NCBI GenBank assembly: GCA_963847615.1
Contig: CAWKAN010000016.1
Span: 1-64,000 of the forward strand
DNA length: 64,000 nt
From: Palsa-883 sp963847615
Lineage (GTDB): Bacteria > Pseudomonadota > Alphaproteobacteria > Acetobacterales > Acetobacteraceae
Reading direction: 5' to 3'
Under the pieces are notes generated by a model that did not search any database, was not told the DNA's origin, and saw only the letters and a program-made list of their open reading frames with translations. Positions 36,207-44,871 of the stretch are shown piece by piece. How positions within the stretch are numbered: position 1 is the stretch's first letter; each line of letters begins with the position of its first letter. The position numbers and the translations under genes were made by a program.

Positions 36207-37035
36207 GCCCACCGTTTCGGAACCCGCCGCCGGTGTAGCGCGGCTGCCGCGCATCCTCGCGATCGCCAATCAAAAGGGCGGTGTCGGCAAGACCACCACC
36301 GCCATCAACCTCGCGACCGCGCTCGCCGCTATCGGGGAGCGCGTCTTGCTGATCGATCTTGACGCGCAGGGCAACGCATCCACCGGTCTCGGTATCGATC
36401 GGTCCGATCGCGCCGTCGGCACCTATCGCCTGCTGCTCGACGAAGCCTCGCCCACGCAGGTCGCCCGCGAGACCTACATCCCGAACCTGTCCCTGATCCC
36501 CGCGGATGACGATCTGGCAGGCGCTGAGATCGAGCTGGTTGGCATGGAGCGCCGGGAATTCAGACTGCGTGATGCACTGCTGCCACTCCGCCGGGCCGGC
36601 AGCCCGTACAACTTCGTGCTGATCGACTGCCCGCCCAGTCTCGGACTGCTCACACTGAACGGCCTGGTCGCCGCCGATGCGGTGTTGGTGCCGCTCCAGT
36701 GCGAGTTCTATGCGTTGGAGGGCATTTCCGGGTTGGTTCGTACCATCGAGATGGTGCGCCGCGCACTAAATCCGGCGATTGAGATTCAAGGTATCGTGCT
36801 GACCATGTTCGATAAGCGCAACAATTTGTCCGAGGCGGTCGCCGCGGATGCCCGCAGTTTCTTCGGACCGAAAGTTTACGATACCATGATTCCCCGCAAT
36901 ATTCGCGTCTCGGAAGCCCCCAGCCATGGCAAGCCGGTGCTGCTGTACGATTTTCGGTCGCCAGGCGCACAAGCCTATATCCGGCTCGCCGGTGAAGTGC
37001 TGCGCCGAGAACGCGCCGTTGAGGACACTGCCTGA
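36181..37035 (+). CDS. parA: Chromosome partitioning ATPase
   Basis: 284 residues from GTG 36181. The deviant Walker A is NQKGGVGKTTTAINLA (K32 and K37), followed by LLIDLDAQGNASTGLG and the Walker B-like VLIDCPPSLGLLTLNG. The short N-terminal extension (PTTTPDPEPTVSEP) is typical of chromosomal ParA in this class. It overlaps rsmG and is coupled to parB by ATGA. It moves ParB-parS complexes during chromosome segregation. Confidence 0.95.
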   Translation: MPTTTPDPEPTVSEPAAGVARLPRILAIANQKGGVGKTTTAINLATALAAIGERVLLIDLDAQGNASTGLGIDRSDRAVGTYRLLLDEASPTQVARETYIPNLSLIPADDDLAGAEIELVGMERREFRLRDALLPLRRAGSPYNFVLIDCPPSLGLLTLNGLVAADAVLVPLQCEFYALEGISGLVRTIEMVRRALNPAIEIQGIVLTMFDKRNNLSEAVAADARSFFGPKVYDTMIPRNIRVSEAPSHGKPVLLYDFRSPGAQAYIRLAGEVLRRERAVEDTA

Positions 37036-37901
37036 TGAGCTCCAAAGCAACCGGGCCTCGTCTCGGCCGCGGCTTGGCGGCGCTGCTGGGCGATACCGCA
37101 GTCCAGGCGGTCGCACCAGATTCCGGCGTACGCGATGTGCCGATCGATCTGCTGGAACCCAACCCCTATCAGCCACGCGCTGCGATCAAGGCCGAGCCAC
37201 TGGGCGAGTTGATCCAGTCCGTGCGGACCCACGGCATCCTGCAACCCTTGCTGCTACGCCCGCATCCGGCGGTCATCGGTCGATATCAGATTATTGCCGG
37301 CGAACGCAGGTGGCGCGCCGCCCAAGCGGCGGGGCTGCATGGCGTGCCGGCGCTTGTGCGCGGGTTATCCGATACCGACACCGCCGCCGCCGCCCTTGTT
37401 GAGAACCTGCTGCGCGAAGGATTGGATCCGATTGAGGAGGCGGAAGGCTTCGCTCGGCTGATCCAGGAGTTCAATCATACGCAGGAGGCGCTGTCGGATA
37501 TTGTTGGTAAATCCCGGAGCCATATCGCCAACACTCTGCGGCTTCTCAACCTGCCGATCGGGGTGCAGATTCTCGTGCGCGCGGGCCAGCTTACGGCGGG
37601 CCACGCGCGCGCGTTGGTCGGGCACCCGGCAGCGGACGTCCTGGCACAACGCGTGATCGCTGACGAGCTGTCGGTCCGGCAGACCGAAGTGTTGGCGGCG
37701 CGGGCAGACAAGCCTTCGACCTCGACCGCGCCGGAATCGGCGGCAAGAAACCCGGATATCGCTGCCCTCGAGCGCAGTCTGACCGAACAGCTCGGGCTGC
37801 GCGTCGAGATCAGCCATAGTGGTAAGCGTGGCACGGTGCGCATCCATTATCGCGACCTCGACCAGCTCGATGGGTTGCTGGTGAGATTGCAGGCGGATTA
37901 G
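37035..37901 (+). CDS. parB: Chromosome partitioning protein, parS-binding CTPase
   Basis: 288 residues. The ParA-contact N-terminus is RLGRGLAALLGD, the CTP-binding box is IIAGERRWRAAQAAG, ENLLREGLDPIEEAEGF follows, the helix-turn-helix is QEALSDIVGKSRSHIANTLRLL, and a C-terminal dimerisation domain ends LDQLDGLLVRLQAD. A parS site lies 15 bases after the stop. Confidence 0.95.
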   Translation: MSSKATGPRLGRGLAALLGDTAVQAVAPDSGVRDVPIDLLEPNPYQPRAAIKAEPLGELIQSVRTHGILQPLLLRPHPAVIGRYQIIAGERRWRAAQAAGLHGVPALVRGLSDTDTAAAALVENLLREGLDPIEEAEGFARLIQEFNHTQEALSDIVGKSRSHIANTLRLLNLPIGVQILVRAGQLTAGHARALVGHPAADVLAQRVIADELSVRQTEVLAARADKPSTSTAPESAARNPDIAALERSLTEQLGLRVEISHSGKRGTVRIHYRDLDQLDGLLVRLQAD

Positions 37902-37916
37902 CGCGACGAGCTTTGC

Positions 37917-37932
37917 TGTTTCACGTGAAACA
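37917..37932. promoter_or_regulatory. parS centromere site 2
   Basis: TGTTTCACGTGAAACA, identical to site 1, just downstream of parB. The two sites bracket rsmG-parA-parB about 2.3 kb apart. Confidence 0.93.
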
Positions 37933-38045
37933 CGCGGCGCGCCTGCGGTTTCGGTCGACGAGGCCTGTGGGGATCGCGCAGCTTCCAGATCAACGACAGC
38001 GGTTCGATCACCCGGGCACTTCCGCAGTGCGGAGGGGCGATCCGC

Positions 38046-38660
38046 TCACCCACCCGCCGCCATCCCCTTCTCCGCCGCCTGCCGCACCTCGACGGCTCGG
38101 CGTCGCTCATCGTGCTGCTGCCAGATGATCCCGCCCCCCACACTGCCCGTGGCCACCGATCGGTGGGCTGGCCGCCAACTCGGCGGCAGCCGGAGCGGCG
38201 CCGGGGGTGCCCGCCAAGGCCGGAACAGCAACCGCTTGCGTTCCGGGTCCTTGGACTCCTCAAATTCTGTGCGTGAACTCAGCGTCGCGGTCGTCGACGA
38301 TCTGTATATCGCCTGGCCGCAGATACATCGCACACATCACCTCATCCCGGCGCAGGATACCATCCAGCGCATCCACCGCCTCGCGCTACGCGGCCGTCAG
38401 GGGTGGCACACCGGCGATTTGCTGCGCCGAGATCATTCGGTTGCGATTCCATTGGCTGAACAGCCTGCCGTTCGCCTCGTCGTGGATCGGGTTTGGATAG
38501 CTGGGCGCTTCATCCGGCGCTTGTTCCGGCTGGCGGCTGAAATGGAACGGCACACGCAGCCCCCCCGCCAACGCTGTCCGCTCTGCAACGCGCCGAACCC
38601 AAGTCGAAATCCGTTCCCCGGGACTCCAGCAGCGACTCCGCAGGATCGCGCGCGCCATCC
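38046..38660 (-). pseudogene. TauD/TfdA-type dioxygenase, C-terminal remnant
   Basis: The minus strand reads RVPFHFSRQP, IHDEANGRLFSQWNRNRMIS, then an in-frame TAG after PPLTAA, then REAVDALDGILRRDEVMCAMYLRPGDIQIVDD. After a frame change it reads TLSSRTEFEESKDPERKRLLFRPWRAPP and LRLPPSW. GDIQ-V-D/N and the HxR-F-D..D..RKR-L-R-W block are the C-terminal half of Fe(II)/2OG dioxygenases of the TauD clan. The catalytic His that normally precedes the R is lost in the damaged part, and there is no N-terminus. Confidence 0.65.
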
Positions 38661-38664
38661 CGGC

Positions 38665-39867
38665 CTACTCCGCCGCCGCAACCCGCGGCCGCTGGGTATC
38701 TTTGTGCATCGCACGCAGCTGCGGCGCCACCTCCTGGCCGAGCAGCCGGATATTCTCCCTGGTGTCCGCGTGATCCAGGAAGCCTCCCTGGCCGAACGCC
38801 AGGAGATGCCCGAACCCGCCCATCCGCGCGTTGAAGTCGGTGATCTGCGCCACGACGTCGTCCGGTGTCCCGGCGAAAACCGTGTCGGTCTCCATGAACT
38901 GTTGCACCGTCGCGGTGCGATGGTCGATTGGCCTGCCCTGCCGGTCGGTCACCAACCGATGCGCCTGCGGCCCCGCCTTCAGCATCGCCACATTGGCACC
39001 GATCGAGTTGTAGCCGGGCGGATTGGTGAATGGCTCTCCGACCACCGGCGAGGTCCGCACGTAGTCGGCGATCAGATGCGCCCGACGGAGCCCCTCCTCT
39101 CGCGTCGTCCCGACCCCCACGCAGGCAGCGAATGCCAGCCGATCGGGCCCCGCCTCCCGGCCCAGCTCCCGTGCCCGGGTGCGATAGGCGTCGTACATCG
39201 GCTTGGCCAGCCCGCCGGACAGCAGCGTGCCCACCACGTGGCCGCGTTCGGCCGCCAGTCTGCCGGTCTCAACGCTCATGCCAGTCATCCACACCGGCGG
39301 CGTCGGCTGCTGGATCGGTCGCGGCCAGATGTTGACGTTTCTGTAGTGGAAGTATTCGCCCTCCCAGTTGAATGGTCCGTTGACGGTGGACAGCGCCTTC
39401 AGGATCAGGTCGTGCGCCTCCCAGTCGCGCCGCATCAGCCGCGCAGGATTGGCATTGGCCGGCGCGGTCTCGTCCGGCGCGCCCTTCACCAGCCCCATCT
39501 CCAGACGCCCTCCCGACAACACGTCCAGCCAGGCCATCTCTTCGGCCACACGCACCGGGTCAGGCCGGTTGGCGATCGGATTGCCCAGGGCCAGCAACCG
39601 CGCGCGTTTGGTTTCACGTGCAATCACCGCCAATGCCATCGGTGCCGGAACGGTCATGAAGGTCGCGGTGCTGTGGTGTTCATTCACCATGATGTCGAGG
39701 CCCACCTCATCACACAACGCGAACTCGTCGAGGTAACGGTTCAGCAGCCCGTGCGCCTCCAGCGGATCAAGGTTGCCGTTGGGAACTACCACCCGAAGCG
39801 AACCGCGCCGAAGCCCTTCAGCCCACGCCGGATGATAGGCCATTTCGGAAAAGTACCAGACCCGCAT
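38665..39867 (-). CDS. Luciferase-like flavin-dependent monooxygenase
   Basis: 400 residues. The bacterial-luciferase TIM-barrel family is recognised from FSEMAYHPAWAEGLRRG, GLDIMVNEHHSTATFM, LLALGNPIANRPDPVRVAEEMAWLDVLSGGRLEMGLVKG and PPVWMTGMSVETGRLAAERG. It probably oxidises an unknown organic substrate with reduced FMN. It lies 158 bases before the alpha/beta hydrolase in transcription order reversed (hydrolase is downstream of nothing else here); the pair lies head-to-tail on the minus strand and may form one pathway. Confidence 0.8.
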   Translation of the reverse strand: MRVWYFSEMAYHPAWAEGLRRGSLRVVVPNGNLDPLEAHGLLNRYLDEFALCDEVGLDIMVNEHHSTATFMTVPAPMALAVIARETKRARLLALGNPIANRPDPVRVAEEMAWLDVLSGGRLEMGLVKGAPDETAPANANPARLMRRDWEAHDLILKALSTVNGPFNWEGEYFHYRNVNIWPRPIQQPTPPVWMTGMSVETGRLAAERGHVVGTLLSGGLAKPMYDAYRTRARELGREAGPDRLAFAACVGVGTTREEGLRRAHLIADYVRTSPVVGEPFTNPPGYNSIGANVAMLKAGPQAHRLVTDRQGRPIDHRTATVQQFMETDTVFAGTPDDVVAQITDFNARMGGFGHLLAFGQGGFLDHADTRENIRLLGQEVAPQLRAMHKDTQRPRVAAAE

Positions 39868-40025
39868 TGTCGGTTTCTCCTCGCTACGAGCGCGTTCAAT
39901 ATGGCAAGGCGCCGCGCCCATCATTGCGCCTGACACATATCGACAAACTACGACCTGTGCAGGAACGTTCCGGTGCCGCAGCTGGTTTTCGGGGTGCCGG
40001 CCGCCAGGCCGCGGGCACGGCCGCA

Positions 40026-40796
40026 TCACATCGCTCCGAATGCCATCAAGTGGCGCACAAACGCCTCCGGCTGCTCCCAGTGGGGATAATGCCCTGCATC
40101 AGGAATGACCTCCAGCCTCGATCCGGGAAGAAGTTCCTGCCAGCGCCGGCCATAGGCGAGGGCAACGATCTCATCCCGCTCGCCCCACAGCAGCAGGGTC
40201 GGCAGATCGATCCGATGCAGCCAGCGCTTCAGCCGCGGGTTATGCATGTACGGCTTCCAGCCGAACACCAGCAGCGATTCCCGCCCGCGCGCAATCGCCG
40301 CAAGCTCGGTCTCCGCCAACACGGTCATATCGACCGCGCCACGCGCCGGATCCGCCCAGGCACGGCGCATAAACTCCGTCCGCGTCATCGCATGCATGTC
40401 GGCAATGTCGCGGTCGGTGACACCGCTCACCGTGATGCCGACGGGATCAACCAGCACCAGGCGTGTGAAACGACGTGTATCGCGCACCGCCATCTCGGCG
40501 GCGATCCATCCGCCGAAGCAGGCGCCGACCGGCAGCGCGTCCTGCAGCTCCAGCGCCGCCGCCAAATCAAGATAGAGATACGCGAGATCGTCCATCGAGC
40601 CGACCCAGTCGGGCAGCGCCGAGCCACCAAACCCGGGATGTGATGGGGCAACGACGCGAAATCTTGCGGCCAGCAGGTCGAGCCAGGGCCGCTCCGGCGC
40701 CAGCCCCTCGCCGGCATGCAGGAACAGCAACGGACGCCCCTCGCCCCGCTCCTCGATTTCCAGGTTCACCCCGGCCACGGTCAGCATTCGTGTCAT
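40026..40796 (-). CDS. Alpha/beta hydrolase with Cys at the nucleophile elbow
   Basis: 256 residues. The oxyanion region is RPLLFLHAGEGL, the cap lies in the middle, the acid is in LLLWGERDEIVAL, and the catalytic His is in DAGHYPHWEQPEAF. The nucleophile elbow reads PVGACFGGWIAAE: G-A-C-F-G in place of G-x-S-x-G, so Cys would be the nucleophile, as in dienelactone hydrolase. It lies upstream of the flavin monooxygenase on the same strand, suggesting C-C or ester bond cleavage after oxygenation, which is inference. Confidence 0.8.
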   Translation of the reverse strand: MTRMLTVAGVNLEIEERGEGRPLLFLHAGEGLAPERPWLDLLAARFRVVAPSHPGFGGSALPDWVGSMDDLAYLYLDLAAALELQDALPVGACFGGWIAAEMAVRDTRRFTRLVLVDPVGITVSGVTDRDIADMHAMTRTEFMRRAWADPARGAVDMTVLAETELAAIARGRESLLVFGWKPYMHNPRLKRWLHRIDLPTLLLWGERDEIVALAYGRRWQELLPGSRLEVIPDAGHYPHWEQPEAFVRHLMAFGAM

Positions 40797-41157
40797 GACA
40801 TCCCCGCCTGAAGACAAGGCTGGCGCGGAAATAGCCGGCGCCCCAGTGCTGGGCTGACCGCGCTCGCCGCGCTGGTCCGGCAACCGTCCGGTAGAGGCGA
40901 CCCTGCCACTTCCGCACCATCAAACCAGCGTCGATACTCCGCAATGCCACCGATCCGGTATGATCCTTGCGGTAGTGGGCGGCGGCGCCAGATGCGAAAC
41001 AGCAGGTCACAACGCGACGCGCTCGTGCCCCCGGCAATCGCGACCATCACGATCAGCATGGTGATGACCACCATCGGCATGGCCGGCCTGGGTTCGCATC
41101 GGAGCGCTGCGCACGACGGTGCCGTCGCCCGGCGATCCTCGCACCGCTGCGCACCCC
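40797..41157. other. Intergenic, no convincing gene
   Basis: A 95-codon minus-strand frame (40793-41080) begins with a hydrophobic run (VVITMLIVMVAIAGG) but becomes irregular afterwards and overlaps the hydrolase start. I do not call it as a gene. Confidence 0.35.
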
Positions 41158-41340
41158 CTACCTCACCAGATCGTCACCCTCTGGTGGCTTGTCCTCGCGC
41201 GCCCGAGCCTGCGCCTTGCGCCGGTGCAAATTGGCGCGCAGCGCCGCCGCCTCACGCGCACGCCGCGCCGCCAAGTCGGCTTCTGCCCGAGCGGTGCGTT
41301 CCGGTTGGGCGGGCGCCGGGCTTTCGTTCACCTTGTCCAT
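41158..41340 (-). CDS. Small basic conserved protein, unknown function
   Basis: 60 residues: Ala/Arg/Glu-rich and helical, ending with AALRANLHRRKAQARARED. Short proteins with an ALRxNLxRRKAQ core are common in alphaproteobacteria, as I recall. It may bind nucleic acid; no evidence beyond charge. The gene lies 100 bases from tRNA-Thr on the other strand. Confidence 0.55.
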   Translation of the reverse strand: MDKVNESPAPAQPERTARAEADLAARRAREAAALRANLHRRKAQARAREDKPPEGDDLVR

Positions 41341-41440
41341 TGCGCACAGAAATCGCCCGCACTGCCCGACGTCAAGCCGGCTGCCTTGCGCATCGCGCGA
41401 ACCGGGCGGTATACCCCGCTCCCCGCGTTGCCGATCCGAT

Positions 41441-41515
<75 letters not shown>

Positions 41516-41585
41516 GGTCCCCCCGCCCTTGACAGCCACCCGACCCGGGGCTGGCATTCGCCCCGGCCGCAGAAGGCGAACCACG

Positions 41586-42056
41586 TTGCCCCAACTCTCG
41601 CTGCATACCGCCCTCGGCGATCTGAGCGTCGCGGAGGAAGACGGCGCCATCGTTTCCCTGGACTGGGGATGGGCTCGAGATCAAGCGCCCACCGCCCTGT
41701 TGTGCCTCGCGCGCGACCAGCTCTTCGCCTATTTCGACGGCAGGCTCACGCGCTTCGATCTGCCGCTCAACCCGCTGGGCTCACCGTATCGCCGCGGTGT
41801 TTGGTCGGCCCTGCTCACCATCCCGTACAGTGCCACGCGCAGCTACGCCGAGGTCGCGCGCCAAGCCGGCGGCAGCCCACGCTCGGTCGGTCAGGCCAAC
41901 GGCGCCAACCCGATCCCGATCATCATCCCCTGCCATCGGGTCCTTGCGGGCAACGGCATCGGCGGCTACTCGGGCGGCGAAGGCTTGCCGACCAAACGCG
42001 CGCTGCTAGCGCTGGAGGCCCGCGCGAAACCCCTCTTCACCTCTGCGGCCGCCTGA
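41586..42056 (+). CDS. ogt: Methylated-DNA-protein cysteine methyltransferase
   Basis: 156 residues from a TTG start (PQLSLHTALGDLSV). This suicide repair enzyme removes alkyl groups from O6 of guanine. The active site is IIIPCHRVLAGNG. YRRGVWSALLTIPYSATRSYAEVA and SVGQANGANP form the DNA-binding helix-turn-helix region. The upstream ATG at 41529 would add an unconserved basic segment, so TTG is preferred. Confidence 0.88.
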   Translation: MPQLSLHTALGDLSVAEEDGAIVSLDWGWARDQAPTALLCLARDQLFAYFDGRLTRFDLPLNPLGSPYRRGVWSALLTIPYSATRSYAEVARQAGGSPRSVGQANGANPIPIIIPCHRVLAGNGIGGYSGGEGLPTKRALLALEARAKPLFTSAAA

Positions 42057-42081
42057 TCCGGCCCTTTCAACGGAGATCGAC

Positions 42082-43053
42082 ATGACCAAGGCCATTCGAA
42101 TTCACGCGCCGGGCGGCCCCGAGGTGATGAAGTGGGACGATGTCCCCACCCCCGAGCCCGGCCAGGGCGAGGTCCTGCTGAAGCAGGCCGCGGTCGGCCT
42201 GAACTACATCGACGTTTATTTCCGCACTGGTCTCTACAAAGCGCCGACCATGCCACTGATCCTCGGTCAGGAAGGCGCCGGCACGGTGACGGCGCTCGGC
42301 GCCGGGGTCATTAACCTCGCTGTCGGCGATCGCGTCGCCTACGCCGGCGCCATCGGCGGTTATGCGACGGAACGGGTGATCGCCGCCGACCGCCTGGTCA
42401 AGCTGCCCGACGCCATCAGCTTCAACACCGCCGCGGCGATGATGCTGCAAGGCATGACCGCGCAATATCTGCTTCGCCGCACCTATAACGTGAAGGCGGG
42501 CGATACCATCGTGGTGCACGCCGCAGCCGGGGGCGTTGGCCTGATCATGTGCCAGTGGGCGAAACACCTCGGGGCCACCGTCATCGGCGTGGTTTCCACC
42601 GAAGCCAAGGCCGAGCTGATCCGCGCGCACGGGGCCGCCCACGCCGTGATCGGCCATGAACCCCTGGTGGCCGAGGTCAAGCGTGTCACCGGCGGCGCCG
42701 GGGTGCCGGTCGTCTACGACAGCGTTGGCAAAGACACGTTCATCACCAGCCTCGACTGCCTGGCCCCGCTGGGGTTGATGGCGAGCTACGGCAACGCCTC
42801 CGGCCCGGTGCCGCCGGTCGACATCGGCATTCTTGCCGCCAAGGGCAGCCTGTACCTGACCCGCCCCACACTCGTTACCTACACCGCCAAACGCGCCGAC
42901 CTCGAAGCGACGGCCGCCGACCTGTTCGACGTGGTGCAGAAGGGTGCGGTGAAAATCGAGGTGAACCAGACCTTCAAACTCACCGATGCCGCCGCGGCGC
43001 ATATCGCGCTGGAATCGCGCAAGACCACTGGCAGCACGGTGCTGGTGCCGTAG
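42082..43053 (+). CDS. NADPH:quinone oxidoreductase (zeta-crystallin type)
   Basis: 323 residues, MDR superfamily without structural zinc. The N-terminal GroES-like domain has GLNYIDVYFRTGLYKAP and LGQEGAGTVTALG. The NADPH fold is TIVVHAAAGGVGLIMCQWAKHLGATVIG, and VVYDSVGKDTF and YGNASGPVPP follow. The family reduces quinones, usually by one electron. GGAG lies before the ATG. The transporter downstream is only 37 bases away. Confidence 0.9.
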   Translation: MTKAIRIHAPGGPEVMKWDDVPTPEPGQGEVLLKQAAVGLNYIDVYFRTGLYKAPTMPLILGQEGAGTVTALGAGVINLAVGDRVAYAGAIGGYATERVIAADRLVKLPDAISFNTAAAMMLQGMTAQYLLRRTYNVKAGDTIVVHAAAGGVGLIMCQWAKHLGATVIGVVSTEAKAELIRAHGAAHAVIGHEPLVAEVKRVTGGAGVPVVYDSVGKDTFITSLDCLAPLGLMASYGNASGPVPPVDIGILAAKGSLYLTRPTLVTYTAKRADLEATAADLFDVVQKGAVKIEVNQTFKLTDAAAAHIALESRKTTGSTVLVP

Positions 43054-43090
43054 CCGCACGCCCCTAGACGCGCCCCGTAGACACACGGAA

Positions 43091-44563
43091 GTGTCGGCAG
43101 CCGGAGACCAGGACAGCGCTGCCACGCGCGGCACGGATGCCGCCGCAAAGCCAGCCCGGATCAGCCGCGGAACCAGCAGCCAGACGCGGCTGACCGCGGT
43201 GATCGTGGCCTGCGCGCTGTTCATGCAGAACCTGGATTCCACGGTGATCGCGACGGCATTGCCCACCATGGCCCGGGCCTTCGGCGCCGATCCGGTACAT
43301 ATGAACGTCGCGCTGACCTCTTACCTGCTCAGTCTGGCGGTGTTCATCCCCGCCAGCGGCTGGATGGCGGACCGCTTCGGCACTCGTACCGTGTTCCGCG
43401 CCGCGATCGTGGTGTTCACTCTCGGCTCGATCGCCTGCGGCCAGGCCAACTCGCTCGGTGCCCTGGTACTCGCGCGCATCCTGCAGGGCATCGGCGGGGC
43501 GATGATGGTGCCGGTCGGACGGTTGGTGCTGCTCCGCACCGTGCCAAAACACGAGCTGGTAGCGGCAATGGCCTGGCTGACCACGCCAGCATTGATCGGC
43601 CCAGTGGTTGGCCCGCCGGTTGGCGGCTTCATTGTCACCTACGCCTCGTGGCGCTGGATCTTCTATATCAACGTGCCGATCGGCCTGCTCGGCATCGTAC
43701 TGGTCTCGATGTTCGTGGAAGATATCCGCGAGGCCCCGCGCGGCGGGTTCGATGGGTTCGGCCTGGTGCTCTCGGGCCTCGCGCTGTCCGGCCTGATGTT
43801 CGGGCTGGAAACCGCCGGTCGCGGCGTGGTCCCGCCGCAAGCCACCGAGGCGATGGTCGGGGTAGGACTGGCCGGCGCGCTGGGCTACTGGCTGCACGCG
43901 CGCCGCCATCCGGCCCCGCTGCTCGACCTCTCGCTGTTACGGCTGCCGTGCTTTCGCGTGGCGATCTCGGCGATGATGCTGTTCCGTGCCGGGATCGGTG
44001 CCATCCCTTTCCTGCTGCCGCTGATGCTGCAGATCGGCTTCGGCGATTCAGCAGTACAGAGCGGCCTGATCACTTTTGCCAGTTCGGCCGGCGCACTCGT
44101 GATGAAGCCGGCAGCGCAGCATGCGTTGCGCCAGTTCGGGTTCCGCGACACGCTGCTATGGAACGGCATGCTCTCCGGGGTGATGATTTCCATGTGCGCG
44201 CTGTTCCGGCCCACCTGGCCGGCGGCGGCGATCTACGCGGTGCTGCTGGTCGGGGGCTTTTTCCGATCCTTGCAGTTCACCGCCTACAACACGCTGGCCT
44301 ATGGCGACGTGCCGCGCGCGCGCATGAGTGCTGCGACCAGCCTGTATACCGCGGCGCAGCAGCTCGCGACGACGGTCGGTATCTCGGTCGGCGCGTTGTC
44401 GCTGCACGTGTCGATGCTGATGTCCCGTCACGCCGGGCCCTCGCCCACGGACTTCTCCCTGGCCTTCGTCGTGGTGGGGATGCTGACCATGATCGCAGCG
44501 CCGATCGCGCTTGGCATGCCGCGCAATGCGGGCGATGACCTGACCGGCCGCCGCTCGGCCTGA
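43091..44563 (+). CDS. DHA2-family drug:H+ antiporter
   Basis: 490 residues from GTG 43091. MFS proteins of the EmrB/QacA group have 14 membrane segments. Seen here: MQNLDSTVIATALPTMARAFG (motif D1 of TM1), GWMADRFGTRTVF (motif A), LARILQGIGGAMMVPVGRLVLL (motif B/C region) and PVVGPPVGGFIVTYASWRWIFYINVPIG (motif C). No EmrA-like partner is present. Substrate unknown. Confidence 0.87.
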   Translation: MSAAGDQDSAATRGTDAAAKPARISRGTSSQTRLTAVIVACALFMQNLDSTVIATALPTMARAFGADPVHMNVALTSYLLSLAVFIPASGWMADRFGTRTVFRAAIVVFTLGSIACGQANSLGALVLARILQGIGGAMMVPVGRLVLLRTVPKHELVAAMAWLTTPALIGPVVGPPVGGFIVTYASWRWIFYINVPIGLLGIVLVSMFVEDIREAPRGGFDGFGLVLSGLALSGLMFGLETAGRGVVPPQATEAMVGVGLAGALGYWLHARRHPAPLLDLSLLRLPCFRVAISAMMLFRAGIGAIPFLLPLMLQIGFGDSAVQSGLITFASSAGALVMKPAAQHALRQFGFRDTLLWNGMLSGVMISMCALFRPTWPAAAIYAVLLVGGFFRSLQFTAYNTLAYGDVPRARMSAATSLYTAAQQLATTVGISVGALSLHVSMLMSRHAGPSPTDFSLAFVVVGMLTMIAAPIALGMPRNAGDDLTGRRSA

Positions 44564-44871
44564 GCGGACCCCGGAGAGCAACGCCTTCCGGCAAGGTCCC
44601 GGGGAAACCGCCGCGCCGCCAGCTTGACCGGCAGTCCCATCCCGACCGTCCTTCTCGCCGTGGCGGTCCCGCTTTCACCGTCGTCGCCGGGTCTGTCCCA
44701 ACCCTCCGTCGCGGCACCCGCATCTTCCGGTAGCGGCGCCCGCATCCTCGCGTTGCATCGCGTTGCTGCGTCCTGAGCCCGCCCACTCCGGCCGCGCACC
44801 GCCCCGACCGGCGACGCCTCCGGCCTCAGCGCAGCCGTGCGCCCGGGAAGCATTTCACCGGGGCTCGCTCA
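44564..44871. other. Intergenic, nothing recognised
   Basis: About 310 GC-rich bases between the DHA2 transporter and the 3' end of the nitroreductase pseudogene. I see no gene or strong repeat. Confidence 0.35.

Noticed and set aside
40793..41080. 95-codon frame starting with a hydrophobic run
   Set aside because: Only the first 17 residues look membrane-like; the rest has no consistent pattern and overlaps the hydrolase start.
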